Part shown: positions 17,724 to 27,379 of the stretch, one piece after another | Position numbering within the stretch: position 1 is the stretch's first letter | Layout of the letters: each line of letters opens with the position of its first letter | NCBI RefSeq assembly: GCF_009901525.1 | Contig: NZ_CP019288.1 | Span: forward strand, 2,819,501-2,883,500 | DNA: 64,000 nt | Origin: Kordia antarctica | GTDB taxonomy: Bacteria > Bacteroidota > Bacteroidia > Flavobacteriales > Flavobacteriaceae | Reading direction: 5' to 3' | Position numbers and translations under genes: made by a program | Notes under the pieces: model-generated | What the model was told of the DNA's origin: nothing | The model's input: only the letters and a program-made list of their open reading frames with translations | Databases searched by the model: none

Positions 17724-19151
17724 ATGAAAACATTTCTATCTGTATTTTCCTGTTTAATTTTTTCCATGATAATGGTTGGACAAACAGTTTCTATTGAAGA
17801 AAAAAAATCACAAATAAAATATTTAGAAAGAGAAGAAGCAGATCAGTATACACTTTCAAAAAAAGGATTTACAGCTGTTTATGAACACAAAAAAACTTAT
17901 TACAGTATAAACGAACGATTCAAATTGTACCGGAGAAAAATAGTTGCAGATGTAACAAAAAATCAATCTTCAAACAAACCATTAAATCTAGAAAATATTT
18001 CTGAAATACGTACTTACGATTTTGACAAATTGCAACATAAAAAATTCACCGCCTACAAAGGTGATTTCAAATATGAGTTGTATCAATTCAATAAAGAATT
18101 TTTCATGTTGGAAGTTTTCTATAATTATTCAGAAAATGATATTAAAAAAGACTGGAAGTATTATTCATCAGAATTAGTACCATTCGAATTCATTCAATTA
18201 AAAGACAAGAAAAAAATTCTGACACTTATTAGTCATACACATTTGAATTATATCGTTCCAAAAAAAGATACGTTAGAATTAAAAATTTGGACACGTTACC
18301 AAGCAAAAGGATTTGTTCCGCTTAACTTTTCCGAAACGCAATCATATACACCAACATACGATAGTAAAAAGCTATATTTAATAAGTAGTCATCTTCATCA
18401 ACTTGGTAACTATTATCATATTATAACTGAAAAAGGAAAGAAACGTTTGTACAATTATCGTGGAGAAGATGTGTTACAAAAAAGGTATGATTCTATTGTA
18501 TTGAGCAATTTTATTATTGGTTTCAAAGGAAAAAAGTACGACGTTTACAATCAAACATTCAAAAAGTTAAAGCTTCCAAAATTACAAGCTGTTCATCTTG
18601 ACAGAAGTAATCGATACAATTTACAAGTCATTCAAAACAATGAATTAAGAAGTATTCCATTATCAAATGATACTTCTGAAAAGTATGTTGTGACAAATCC
18701 TACGCCGCCATTTATGCCAACATTAAACATGGAAATAGCGTATAAAATAGAAGATCGCGCTACTGAATATGCATTCATTAGTGAATTTACGCTTGATACT
18801 TTAACGATTCCTAAAAACAATATAAAAGATATTTATTTTCTTAAAAATCGAAAGAAAAAAATTGTCACGGATACTGAAATCTATATAATTGCTGAACTTA
18901 CAAATGGTAATTTTAATTTATTCGATTTTAGAAAACCAAACACAAATTTACTCGTGTCTATGAGTGAAATTGAGCATATTGGCGGTTTCATCCGTTTCAA
19001 AAAAGACAACTTATACGGATATTTTAAAATTCACACGAAAGGTCGCTACATAAAACTCGACCATTTTCAAGGATTTTTTGCACGTTTTGAATTGCCCAAC
19101 GGAAAGAAAGGTTGGCTCGATAGAAACGGAAAAGAATACTTAAATTTGTAG
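17724..19151 (+). CDS. Exported WG-repeat-like protein, unknown function
   Basis: This is a 475-residue protein with a signal peptide (residues 1-19, ending MVGQ). The body is rich in lysine, tyrosine and beta strands. The C-terminus GKKGWLDRNGKEYLNL resembles a WG repeat, and earlier parts (KKRLYNYRGEDVLQKRYDSI) look like divergent copies. It is followed after 3 bases by a sterol desaturase-like gene, then DUF547 and TIGR04283 genes, so it belongs to the second arsenosugar/lipid operon. I cannot name its function. Confidence 0.75.
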   Translation: MKTFLSVFSCLIFSMIMVGQTVSIEEKKSQIKYLEREEADQYTLSKKGFTAVYEHKKTYYSINERFKLYRRKIVADVTKNQSSNKPLNLENISEIRTYDFDKLQHKKFTAYKGDFKYELYQFNKEFFMLEVFYNYSENDIKKDWKYYSSELVPFEFIQLKDKKKILTLISHTHLNYIVPKKDTLELKIWTRYQAKGFVPLNFSETQSYTPTYDSKKLYLISSHLHQLGNYYHIITEKGKKRLYNYRGEDVLQKRYDSIVLSNFIIGFKGKKYDVYNQTFKKLKLPKLQAVHLDRSNRYNLQVIQNNELRSIPLSNDTSEKYVVTNPTPPFMPTLNMEIAYKIEDRATEYAFISEFTLDTLTIPKNNIKDIYFLKNRKKKIVTDTEIYIIAELTNGNFNLFDFRKPNTNLLVSMSEIEHIGGFIRFKKDNLYGYFKIHTKGRYIKLDHFQGFFARFELPNGKKGWLDRNGKEYLNL

Positions 19152-19154
19152 TCT

Positions 19155-20033
19155 ATGGAAAAGTATCTCGAAATCATCAAACAATCATACAATGACTATT
19201 GGAATTATTTTCAAGGTCAAGTGTTTTTTCAAAATTGGGAAAACTATTTTTATGGCTTAATTGTGATTTCGTTGCTTGTTTGGGTTTTGGAAATCATCTT
19301 TCCTTGGCGGAAAAATCAATCGATCTTTCGAAAAGATTTTTGGTTAGATACATTTTATATGTTCTTCAACTTTTTCATTTTCAACCTCATTATTTTTATT
19401 GCACTTTCTAATACAGTCGCCGCTTTTTTTAATGACATTTTAGGAATGATTGGTGTATCAATTCAAAGTTTTCAACTGTTTGATGTAGACAATTTACCAA
19501 AATGGCTTGGCTTACTAATTTTCTTTGTCGTTGCAGATTTTGTACAATGGAATACACACAGAATGTTACACAGAGTTAATTTCCTTTGGAACTTCCACAA
19601 AGTACATCATTCCGTAAAAGAAATGGGTTTTGCGGCGCATTTACGCTATCATTGGATGGAAACCGTTGTGTACAAATCAATGTTGTACATTCCGATGGCG
19701 ATTATTGGTGGATTTAGTGTGAATGATGTTGCATTTGTATATTTCTTTACGATTGCTGTCGGACATTTGAATCATGCAAATTTAGGTTGGGATTATGGGA
19801 TATTGAAGTACGTTTTCAACAACCCGAAAATGCACATTTGGCATCATAGCAAAAAACTTCCTGTAAGGTTTGGCGTCAATTTCGGACTGACTTTAAGTAT
19901 TTGGGATTATCTATTCAAAACGAATTACATTCCTAAAAACGGACGCGATATTGAACTTGGTTTTACAAATGATGAATCGTTTCCACAAGATTTTTTACAA
20001 CAAGAAATTTATCCTATCAACTTAAAAAAATAA
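19155..20033 (+). CDS. Sterol desaturase/fatty acid hydroxylase family membrane protein
   Basis: This is a 292-residue integral membrane protein with at least three hydrophobic segments (about 25-45, 70-95, 115-135). It has the di-iron histidine clusters HRMLH, HKVHHS, a later H in HLNHANLGWD, and HIWHHSK, all typical of the fatty acid hydroxylase superfamily. It adds oxygen to or desaturates lipid chains. It lies 3 bases after the WG-like gene and 7 bases before the DUF547 gene. The cluster may therefore modify an arsenolipid or another membrane lipid; that is inference. Confidence 0.9.
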   Translation: MEKYLEIIKQSYNDYWNYFQGQVFFQNWENYFYGLIVISLLVWVLEIIFPWRKNQSIFRKDFWLDTFYMFFNFFIFNLIIFIALSNTVAAFFNDILGMIGVSIQSFQLFDVDNLPKWLGLLIFFVVADFVQWNTHRMLHRVNFLWNFHKVHHSVKEMGFAAHLRYHWMETVVYKSMLYIPMAIIGGFSVNDVAFVYFFTIAVGHLNHANLGWDYGILKYVFNNPKMHIWHHSKKLPVRFGVNFGLTLSIWDYLFKTNYIPKNGRDIELGFTNDESFPQDFLQQEIYPINLKK

Positions 20034-20040
20034 ATAACAA

Positions 20041-20856
20041 ATGAAACACCTATTACTACTTATTGGAGCATTTTTTGTATTTGCATGTTACGCGAATAAA
20101 ACTGCGGTTAAAGAAAATTCAACTATTAATACTATTGATACTACACAAAAAGAAACTGTGACGGACACTAGCGTATCTGCAACAGCAGAAACAGTTGCTG
20201 TCAAACCTAAAACGGTTGTAAATCATGAAGCTTGGACTGCATTATTAAAAAAACATGTGACGAAAACAGGAAAGGTAAATTATCAAGGATTTCGTGAAGA
20301 TGCTGACCGACTGAAAGCATATATAAAAAGTTTGAGCAAACAAATTCCAACAAAAAGTTGGACAAAAGATGAAAAATTAGCCTATTGGATTAACGCGTAT
20401 AACGCGATGACAGTTGATTTGATTTTAAAGAATTATCCGCTAGAAAGCATTAAAAATATTGACAATCCTTGGAAACAAGAGTTGTGGACATTAGAAGGAA
20501 AAGAATATGATTTGAATACAATAGAACATAAAATTCTTCGCAAAATGAACGAACCAAGAATGCATTTTGCTATTAATTGTGCTTCATTTTCATGTCCGCC
20601 ATTATTAAATAAGGCGTTTACTGCGGAAAATATGGATGCGCAATTAACACACGTAACCAAAACCTTTTTAGCCGATTCTAAACGAAATACAATAACTCAA
20701 AACAAGGTTGAAATTTCAAAAATTTTCAAATGGTTTTCAAGTGATTTCAAAGAAAATGGTTCACTAATAGATTTTTTAAACAAATACAGCGCTGTAAAAA
20801 TCAGCAAAGATGCTGATGTTGATTACAAAGAGTACGATTGGACTTTGAATGAATAG
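20041..20856 (+). CDS. DUF547 lipoprotein
   Basis: This is a 271-residue protein with a lipobox-like N-terminus (FVFACY, cysteine at about 16) and a threonine-rich linker to about residue 60. The DUF547 domain includes KLAYWINAYNAMTVDLILKN and FAINCASFSCPPLLN (about 115-190). DUF547 proteins are related to papain-like/transglutaminase folds by the conserved WINAYNA and NCASxxCP segments, but the function is not known. DUF547 genes often neighbour TIGR04283 glycosyltransferases in arsenosugar-type clusters, as here. Confidence 0.88.
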   Translation: MKHLLLLIGAFFVFACYANKTAVKENSTINTIDTTQKETVTDTSVSATAETVAVKPKTVVNHEAWTALLKKHVTKTGKVNYQGFREDADRLKAYIKSLSKQIPTKSWTKDEKLAYWINAYNAMTVDLILKNYPLESIKNIDNPWKQELWTLEGKEYDLNTIEHKILRKMNEPRMHFAINCASFSCPPLLNKAFTAENMDAQLTHVTKTFLADSKRNTITQNKVEISKIFKWFSSDFKENGSLIDFLNKYSAVKISKDADVDYKEYDWTLNE

Positions 20857-20858
20857 TA

Positions 20859-20904
20859 CACTTCGACAAACTCAGTGCAACGCTTCGACAAACTCAGTGT
20901 AAAA
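20859..20904. repeat. Short direct repeat, REP-like
   Basis: CTTCGACAAACTCAGTG occurs twice with a spacing of 22 bases between the DUF547 and TIGR04283 genes. Confidence 0.6.
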
Positions 20905-20958
20905 TTTCGCAGATTCAACAAATAAAATCATCAAGCAATAATTCACGTATAAAAAGAA

Positions 20959-21735
20959 ATGAAGCCCTATAAAATTTCTATTATTATACCAATTCTCAAC
21001 GAAGCCGAGAACATTATTTCGCTCTTACAAATCTTGTTGGAACGCATGAAACATGCGCATCATGAAATTTTATTGATCGATGGCGGCAGCACTGATACTA
21101 CTGTAAAAATTACAACTGATTTTATTTCCAAACTTCACTCACAAAACAATACTTCTCAAAAAAGATGTGTTGACAAACTGTTTGAAACAGAAAATTCTCA
21201 AACACACATACAACTCTTTAAATCACCAAAAGGTCGTGCAAAACAAATGAATTTTGGCGCGCAATATGCAACAGGAGAAATCTTGTATTTTTTGCATGCA
21301 GATACATTTCCACCAAAACATTTTGACAAATTTATTCTTCAAAAAGTAAAAGAAGGATCTTTAGCAGGTTGTTTTCGTTTAAAATTTGATTATCCACATC
21401 CTGTGTTGTTGGTTTCACAGTTTTTCACACGTTTCAATAGAAGTTGGTGTCGCGGTGGCGATCAATCTTTATTTATTCAGAAATCACTTTTTGAAACATT
21501 AAACGGTTACGATGAAAGTTATGCAATTTATGAAGATTGTGAATTTATCAATCGTTTGTATGAAAACGATCAATTTACCATCATTCCAAAAAGTGTAAAA
21601 ACGTCTGCCCGAAAATATCGCGAACAAGGAACTTGGAGGTTACAATATCATTTTGCAGTAATTCATATCAAAAAATCAAAAGGAGCTTCACCAGAACAAT
21701 TGTATACATATTATAAAAAGCATGTAGCTTCTTAG
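20959..21735 (+). CDS. TIGR04283-family arsenosugar biosynthesis glycosyltransferase
   Basis: This is a 258-residue GT2-fold protein. The N-terminal ISIIIPILNEAENI and LLIDGGSTDTT form the nucleotide-sugar site, and LYFLHADTFPP contains the DxD-like HAD motif. The GGDQSLFIQKSLFETLNGYDE segment is typical of this family. It would transfer a sugar or glycerol-like group during arsenosugar assembly. It closes the cluster. A run of repeats follows before the convergent sigma-factor operon. Confidence 0.9.
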   Translation: MKPYKISIIIPILNEAENIISLLQILLERMKHAHHEILLIDGGSTDTTVKITTDFISKLHSQNNTSQKRCVDKLFETENSQTHIQLFKSPKGRAKQMNFGAQYATGEILYFLHADTFPPKHFDKFILQKVKEGSLAGCFRLKFDYPHPVLLVSQFFTRFNRSWCRGGDQSLFIQKSLFETLNGYDESYAIYEDCEFINRLYENDQFTIIPKSVKTSARKYREQGTWRLQYHFAVIHIKKSKGASPEQLYTYYKKHVAS

Positions 21736-21870
21736 ACTCGCTTCGCTTTTAGATTTGCTTAGACTTTTTTTATAGGCAGTTAATAAAAAAAGTGCTTCTC
21801 TATACAATTTTCTATCGAAAATTACTCCAATTGATGTTTCAGTTACCCAAGCCAGCAAGATTAAAAAAAC

Positions 21871-21965
21871 TTTGAATCATTGAATTGAGCGAAGCGAAAA
21901 ATTGAAACGGCCAAAAAACCTTGAATCATTGAATTTTTGAATCATTGAATTGAGCGAAGCGAAAA
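21871..21965. repeat. Direct repeats between convergent operons
   Basis: TGAATCATTGAATTGAGCGA and the following AGCGAAAAT occur twice, and TTGAATCATTGAATT a third time. The second copy abuts the stop codon of the membrane-protein gene at 21966. Confidence 0.6.
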
Positions 21966-22589
21966 TCACTCTTCCATTTGCACCAAAATATCTTCTAATT
22001 TTTTAACATGAAAGCCATATAATTTATCTGCCCATTTTACAGTAATCCAATAAATAATTACGCCTGAAAGCAAATATCCAAAAATGACAAGTAGTAAAGT
22101 CGTCGTTGACATTTTTAGTAAAAACCATTCTGAAAACCAATCCTTTCCACCATTAACTGTTCCCATAAAAATAGTTGCCATCGAAATTGGCAACAATAAC
22201 GAACCTGCAATAATTCCGGTTTTATACACTTCCATCGTTAATTTTATATCGTGAATAAAGTTTAAAATCGTTTGCTTAGTTTGCTGTCCAACATTGGAAT
22301 TTCGGCGTAAAAACCAAATCATTTTTGCTAAATATCCAAGTGTCATTAAACTTGTGATAAACATGAAAATGAAGTAAACGGCTCGTGGCAATTCATACAT
22401 TTTCACCACAAAAGGAAACGAGAAAAATAGCACGATACAAGCTAGTTGCACTATGATTTCGCCTTTCATCGTTTTGCGAATTTGTGCAATTGGCAGCTTG
22501 CTTTCCTTTAAGTTTTCTAAACTTATTGGCAACTGAAAACCTTCTTGATTTTCGTCGTCCATAAGTGCTTTTATTTTATCAAAATCCAT
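21966..22589 (-). CDS. Membrane protein, putative partner or anti-sigma of the adjacent sigma factor
   Basis: This is a 207-residue protein. Residues 1-45 are cytosolic and acidic. Four hydrophobic segments follow at about 48-66, 70-90, 120-145 and 155-180. The frame starts 11 bases inside the end of the sigma-factor gene, so the two are translationally coupled. I do not recognise a zinc-binding anti-sigma motif. A role in holding the sigma factor is inferred from gene order, which is the standard arrangement for ECF sigma/anti-sigma pairs. Confidence 0.75.
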   Translation of the reverse strand: MDFDKIKALMDDENQEGFQLPISLENLKESKLPIAQIRKTMKGEIIVQLACIVLFFSFPFVVKMYELPRAVYFIFMFITSLMTLGYLAKMIWFLRRNSNVGQQTKQTILNFIHDIKLTMEVYKTGIIAGSLLLPISMATIFMGTVNGGKDWFSEWFLLKMSTTTLLLVIFGYLLSGVIIYWITVKWADKLYGFHVKKLEDILVQMEE

Positions 22590-23082
22590 CTGATTGTTCT
22601 TTTATAATTTCTTGTATTTTCTTCTTAGTTCTGTTCAGTTTTACGCGAACATTTACTGGTGACATTCCTAAATTCTTTGCAATTTCTTCTCCAGAAAATC
22701 CTTCAATAAATTGAAATATGAGTGCTTTTTCTATTTTATTTAATTGATGTACAGCTTTATAAAAAGTTGCCAATTGTTCTTCTTTTTCATTAGAATAATC
22801 TTCCTGTGTTAATTGAACGTGTTCGGGCATTTTATAACTATCTGGTTTCCGCTTTTCTTTCTTAAAAAATACAATTGCCGTATTCAAAGCAACACGATAC
22901 ATCCAACTAGAAAATTGACTTTTCCCATTAAATGATTTCAAAGATTTCCACAACTGCAAAATGATTTCTTGTACCAAATCCTCTCGGTCAATCGCATCTT
23001 CAAAATAGATGCGAGAAACCTTATGGATTATGCCTTTATGAGTAGCAATTGCTTTTAGAAATTCTTGTTCGGTTAGTTCCAA
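22579..23082 (-). CDS. ECF-type RNA polymerase sigma factor
   Basis: This is a 167-residue sigma-70 family protein. Region 2 is visible at about residues 20-70 (DLVQEIILQLWKSL, FSSWMYRVALNTAI), and region 4 at about 110-160 (FIEGFSGEEIAKNLGMSPVN, VRVKLNRTKKKIQE). It directs RNA polymerase to its own promoters, probably including its own operon. The next gene downstream is a coupled membrane protein. No target promoter could be defined from one copy. Confidence 0.92.
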   Translation of the reverse strand: MELTEQEFLKAIATHKGIIHKVSRIYFEDAIDREDLVQEIILQLWKSLKSFNGKSQFSSWMYRVALNTAIVFFKKEKRKPDSYKMPEHVQLTQEDYSNEKEEQLATFYKAVHQLNKIEKALIFQFIEGFSGEEIAKNLGMSPVNVRVKLNRTKKKIQEIIKEQSDGF

Positions 23083-23364
23083 TGAATACTTATTTTTGAC
23101 TTCAATTCGACATCTCGAATGTTTATTTACTTTTCGTAGTTTGCCTTTTCTGAAGTATAGAAAAGTTTTTACGTTAAAAATTTTCGAAACCTTGGAGAAA
23201 ATTTAGTAAAAGCTTTTCGGTTTTAATTTTCCTTTGAAAACTAAAAATACCTGCCAGAAAAAGTGCCTTTTCTTTTGTTTCTGTTTTCTTTGGGCAAGCA
23301 AAGAAAATGAAAAACTAACAATACATTGCTTAATTATGTTGAATTATTAAAACCTTTCTACATT

Positions 23365-24216
23365 CTAATGTACAGGAGTTACTTTATAACCTTGCTTTCG
23401 CAACAATTCAATCACGCCATTTTCGCCTGGCAAATGTGCGGCTCCAACAGCAAATAAGTTGGATTGTTTTTGCATCATTTCTGGCATTAGCTTTATCCAA
23501 TTTGTATTCCGAAAAGTCAACATCCAATATTCAGCATTTTTGTTAAAAAAACGTTCGTCAAGCATACTGTCATATATGCTACTTATTTCTTCATTTTTAT
23601 AAAATGTTATCATATTTTGAAACAGCGTTTTATATTCCTCGTTTAATTCAATTTGCTGCCATAAAAAGTCTTTCGGATATGCTTTTGCGAAGAAATCCAA
23701 TTGACCGTTTAAAGTTTCTAATCCTGCGACTCTTTTGTTTTTAGCTTTCGCTAGCATCAACAATTCAGCTTCATACATTTTTTTCGCAGTACAGGGCAAA
23801 CCTTGCTGAATTAATAATGAGTAAACGGTCATTAAACTGTAATTATCAACCATTTGTAACGATATATTTAGTTCTTTTTGCAATAAATTATCTAAATATG
23901 TTTGTCGTTCTTTAGATAGTTTTTCACTCAATTTTCCAGAAGACATCATCTTTTTTTGAGATTCCATTAAAGCTTTTGTATCTGACATATCTACTTCCAT
24001 AACTAAATTTTCAGTTTCATTAAAAGCTTTAGTTACCTTTTCAGGAATTGAGAAATCATCTTCACACATAATATGAATCGTTCCTAAAAGATAAGATGGT
24101 TTTGCTAAGTCTTTGTGTTCAATTTTCCACAATACAGAATTTTCAAGTTTTTGGTCTTGTGCATTTCCGATGAAACTACACATAACAAAAGCGATAAGAA
24201 TATATAATTTTTTCAT
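23365..24216 (-). CDS. TraB/GumN family protein
   Basis: This is a 283-residue protein with a signal peptide (residues 1-19, ending GNAQ). The family motif LLGTIHI lies at about residues 43-49, and the C-terminal FAVGAAHLPGENGVIELLRK carries the second conserved GxxH. TraB/GumN proteins belong to the erythromycin-esterase/Tiki superfamily of putative metalloproteases. It stands alone on the minus strand. Confidence 0.9.
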   Translation of the reverse strand: MKKLYILIAFVMCSFIGNAQDQKLENSVLWKIEHKDLAKPSYLLGTIHIMCEDDFSIPEKVTKAFNETENLVMEVDMSDTKALMESQKKMMSSGKLSEKLSKERQTYLDNLLQKELNISLQMVDNYSLMTVYSLLIQQGLPCTAKKMYEAELLMLAKAKNKRVAGLETLNGQLDFFAKAYPKDFLWQQIELNEEYKTLFQNMITFYKNEEISSIYDSMLDERFFNKNAEYWMLTFRNTNWIKLMPEMMQKQSNLFAVGAAHLPGENGVIELLRKQGYKVTPVH

Positions 24217-24400
24217 GTTTTTTGTTTTTCATAATGCTGAATTTATTTCAGCATCTCATTTACTTATTTCAGGATTATAGTAGATACTATCGATCAATTA
24301 ATATCTATTTGCTCCGTAAGTATCAACTTTGAAAATATGTTACAAAAAAATGAATACTATTTTTTAAATACTAGAATTACAGTATCTTGAATTTGTTTTT

Positions 24401-24841
24401 TTATTTCGCAGCAATCACATCAATTTCAATTTTAGCATTCGCTGCCAATCCGCCAACAGCAAAAGTTGTGCGTGCAGGTTTGTTAGGAAAGTATTGCACA
24501 TACACACTATTAAAGTCCTTAAAATCATTGATATCTGCTAAAATCACAGTACATTTTACGACACGATCAAGTGAAGAATTATGTTGCGCTAAAACCGCTT
24601 TTATGTTTTCCAATACTTGTTTGGTTTCTGCTTTAATTCCACCAGAAACCAACACGCCTTTTTTATGATCTTTCCCAATTTGACCCGATAAAAACAATAA
24701 ATTTTCAGTTTCTACAGCGTCACTAAATGGTGTATTCTGTCGTTCTGCTAAGTGTGAAGCATGAAATGTGATGTCTTTTTTATTGGTTTGACAACTGATT
24801 AAAATTAATAGAAATATAAAAGCGGATAGAATTGATTTCAT
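24401..24841 (-). CDS. RidA-family lipoprotein
   Basis: This is a 146-residue protein. The N-terminal lipobox LISC (cysteine at about 17) predicts a lipoprotein, which is unusual for RidA proteins, normally cytosolic enamine/imine deaminases. The core reads LLFLSGQIGKD, then ARTTFAVGGLAANAKIEID, with the arginine that binds the carboxylate of the imine substrate. A run of AAAACCC repeats lies directly before the start codon. Its extracytoplasmic role is unknown. Confidence 0.9.
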   Translation of the reverse strand: MKSILSAFIFLLILISCQTNKKDITFHASHLAERQNTPFSDAVETENLLFLSGQIGKDHKKGVLVSGGIKAETKQVLENIKAVLAQHNSSLDRVVKCTVILADINDFKDFNSVYVQYFPNKPARTTFAVGGLAANAKIEIDVIAAK

Positions 24842-24847
24842 TGTGAT

Positions 24848-24882
24848 GGGTTTTGGGTTTTGGGTTTTGGGTTTTGGGTTTT
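24848..24882. repeat. (GGGTTTT)5 heptanucleotide repeat before the RidA-like gene
   Basis: Five GGG runs separated by TTTT start 7 bases upstream of the start codon of the minus-strand gene ending at 24841. The G-rich strand meets the pattern for a G-quadruplex, and the copy number could vary by slippage. Confidence 0.85.
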
Positions 24883-25073
24883 CAAAATTATAGAATTTCT
24901 GTCTTCATTTCGATATTCAAGACAATAAAATTCGTGAATTCGTGGCGAAATATTTCTTGCTGTCATTCCATACTTGTTAAGGAATCTACTTTGAATACGA
25001 AAAAATTACTGCTTTACTACAGCTTCAATCAATGTTCGGTTTTCTTAGCATGAGATTCCCACTTTCGTGGGAA

Positions 25074-26333
25074 TTAGAAATACTGACCAATTCCAAAAAC
25101 AATTCCACTACTTGAATCTTTCGTGATTCCATATCCGTAATCGATTCGAAAAGTGGCGTTAAAGATTCGTTTGTGAATAAAGCGTAAACCAATTCCTGGA
25201 TAGATTCTGAGGTTTTCACTATTTGCAAAATCACTAAAAGTTCCGCCTGGATTTCGCCAAGTTCCTACATCTATAAACGTGTTTCCTTGTAAAATAAACC
25301 ACCCTTTTTCATATAATGTGTGACGATATTCTGTGTTCAAAACCATACTTGCAGTTCCACGATCAATGAGATTTCCAACACCTCGAATATTCAAATTATT
25401 ATCTACTGAAAAAGGCGCAAACGGACTTGCACTGTTAGACGCAACACCAAATCGGAAGCGGTTTGCCCAATTTCCTTTTTCGCCAACGCGCTTGAAATAC
25501 ATAAAATCACTCCAACCAATTAAGAAGTTATCTTGAAAACTATTTTCACTAGTTACATATTGAAAATAGAATGTGTTTTTTATGCCTTCAATGTATTGAT
25601 ACTCGTAGTCTAAATTATTATATTCATAAGCAAACTTAAGTAGAAACTTGTCCAATGCTAAACTTTGCGGAATCTCGTCAGAAGTTAATCCATTAAGGTA
25701 ATTATACTTTTCAGAGAACACATTTGCACCAAACTGTATGCGGTGTTTAAAGTTAATTTGATACAACAACAACGCTTCAAACGAAGTATTACTGTATTTA
25801 TAATTTGCCGAACCTTCATCAAAATATAATGGTTCTTCGCTTGTCCAATTCTGATGATTTAGCGCAATTCCAAAATTCCGTGTAAACAAATTTGGCATGC
25901 GCAAATTGATTCCGTAAGAGTCAAATCCGTTGTTTTGGTAAAATCCGCCAAAAGCGATATTTCTTCCCAAAAAATTATAATCATACAACCCAACTTTATA
26001 CGCAACTTGCTCATTTGTAGTTGTCCAAACATTCACATTTGGAATCAACGTGAAGTTTTCTTCTATATTAAAAAATACATTATAGCGATTATCTTCCGAA
26101 AGAAATACTTGGTAATTCGCATGCGAAACACCAGCCAAACGTTTCAATAAAACTACATCTTGTTCAAGCTGAAGCGAATCTAAAACATCGCCATTTCGAA
26201 CGCTTACATATTTTTTTAAGAAACCAACTTTGTTCTTTTTTTGTCCTTGAAATTTTACATCAGCAACCACATCATTTTGTGCAATTCCTTGAAAACATAA
26301 ACTTAAAAAAAGAATCGTGAAGAATGTTTTCAT
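25074..26333 (-). CDS. BamA/TamA-family outer-membrane protein with one POTRA-like domain
   Basis: This is a 419-residue protein. Residues 1-18 are a signal peptide (GIAQ). A single POTRA-like segment (about 20-90, VADVKFQGQKKNKVGFLKKY) precedes a beta-barrel of about 300 residues ending in IVFGIGQYF, with a terminal aromatic as required for outer-membrane assembly. Full BamA has five POTRA domains, so this is a short relative, such as a surface-antigen D15-type protein. It lies 4 bases downstream of the GH113-like gene and shares its transcript. Confidence 0.85.
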   Translation of the reverse strand: MKTFFTILFLSLCFQGIAQNDVVADVKFQGQKKNKVGFLKKYVSVRNGDVLDSLQLEQDVVLLKRLAGVSHANYQVFLSEDNRYNVFFNIEENFTLIPNVNVWTTTNEQVAYKVGLYDYNFLGRNIAFGGFYQNNGFDSYGINLRMPNLFTRNFGIALNHQNWTSEEPLYFDEGSANYKYSNTSFEALLLYQINFKHRIQFGANVFSEKYNYLNGLTSDEIPQSLALDKFLLKFAYEYNNLDYEYQYIEGIKNTFYFQYVTSENSFQDNFLIGWSDFMYFKRVGEKGNWANRFRFGVASNSASPFAPFSVDNNLNIRGVGNLIDRGTASMVLNTEYRHTLYEKGWFILQGNTFIDVGTWRNPGGTFSDFANSENLRIYPGIGLRFIHKRIFNATFRIDYGYGITKDSSSGIVFGIGQYF

Positions 26334-26337
26334 GTAT

Positions 26338-27342
26338 TTATTGATGTAATTTATAGTTTTCTCGAACTACGTTTTCCGCAGGTTTGTTTTGTGGTGTGAA
26401 TTGATGATTTTCCAATCCACCCGATTTTTCATAGTGATGAAACCATTTCCAGATGAATCCGCCAGCAAACCAATCTTCTTTCCAAAACTCATTATACATT
26501 GCTTGCAAGGCGATTTCTTGTGCTTTTAAATTTAGCACTTTTCCTTTTCTGCTGGAATCCCAAGGTTCTTTTGCGGTATATTCCATACTTCGATAGCCAT
26601 ATTCTGTAAACAGCACTTTTCTGTCTAGCTTTTTTGATAAAGCGATCATTTTATTTTTGTGCAATTGCCAACCTATTTGTAATGTTTCTAATGTTGGTGT
26701 TTTTTCTTCGCTTAACGGAAAGTACGCATCAACTCCGATAAAATCTAATTCGCTCCAAAACGGAACTTTGTCAAACGAATCCCAGTTTTCGGCATACGTT
26801 AATTTTCCTTTATATACTTTTTTCACCTTCGTGATGAGTTCCTTCCAGAATGCTGGTCGTGCAGCTACAAACTTGTGCAATTCAGTTCCGATACAATACA
26901 TTTCTGCATTGATTTCGGCAGCCAAATGTGCATATTCTAAGATGAAACTTTCATACGAAGTTTCAAACTGTTTCCAAGTTTCTTCGGATTCCATAGCAAT
27001 GAAACCCGTAAATTCACCATTCCAAACCCAAATTTGCGGTTTTATCATGATTTTAATGTTGTTCTTCTGCAACAACTCCGCATATTGCTTCGCTCCTTTT
27101 CTCGTTTCGCCAAACCATTGTCTGTCCGTATTATGAATAACTTCTGGAGCCGTTAATTGCTTCATAAATCCGAAAGGCATAATCGCGGCGTAATTTGCGT
27201 TGACTTTTACAACAGGATTCACATGTGTTTGATCAATCTCGTTTGGAGCCGCTACAAAACTGACGCCATTTATTTTTTTAGTCTGACTTGTGCATGAAAA
27301 TTGCAACAAGCCAAAAAATATACATAAAAGTCTAAATTTCAT
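26338..27342 (-). CDS. GH113-like glycoside hydrolase lipoprotein
   Basis: This is a 334-residue protein with a lipobox (LQFSC, cysteine at about 17). The TIM-barrel hydrolase motifs are MYCIGTELHKF (putative acid/base glutamate) and VLFTEYGYRSMEY (putative nucleophile), which match glycoside hydrolase family 113 beta-mannanase-like proteins. It is probably anchored in a cell-envelope membrane and cuts mannan-like or related glycans. It lies 4 bases upstream of the BamA-like gene. Confidence 0.82.
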   Translation of the reverse strand: MKFRLLCIFFGLLQFSCTSQTKKINGVSFVAAPNEIDQTHVNPVVKVNANYAAIMPFGFMKQLTAPEVIHNTDRQWFGETRKGAKQYAELLQKNNIKIMIKPQIWVWNGEFTGFIAMESEETWKQFETSYESFILEYAHLAAEINAEMYCIGTELHKFVAARPAFWKELITKVKKVYKGKLTYAENWDSFDKVPFWSELDFIGVDAYFPLSEEKTPTLETLQIGWQLHKNKMIALSKKLDRKVLFTEYGYRSMEYTAKEPWDSSRKGKVLNLKAQEIALQAMYNEFWKEDWFAGGFIWKWFHHYEKSGGLENHQFTPQNKPAENVVRENYKLHQ

Positions 27343-27379
27343 CCGTGCTTTTTTTTAGACTTCTAATGTACTATTTTAA

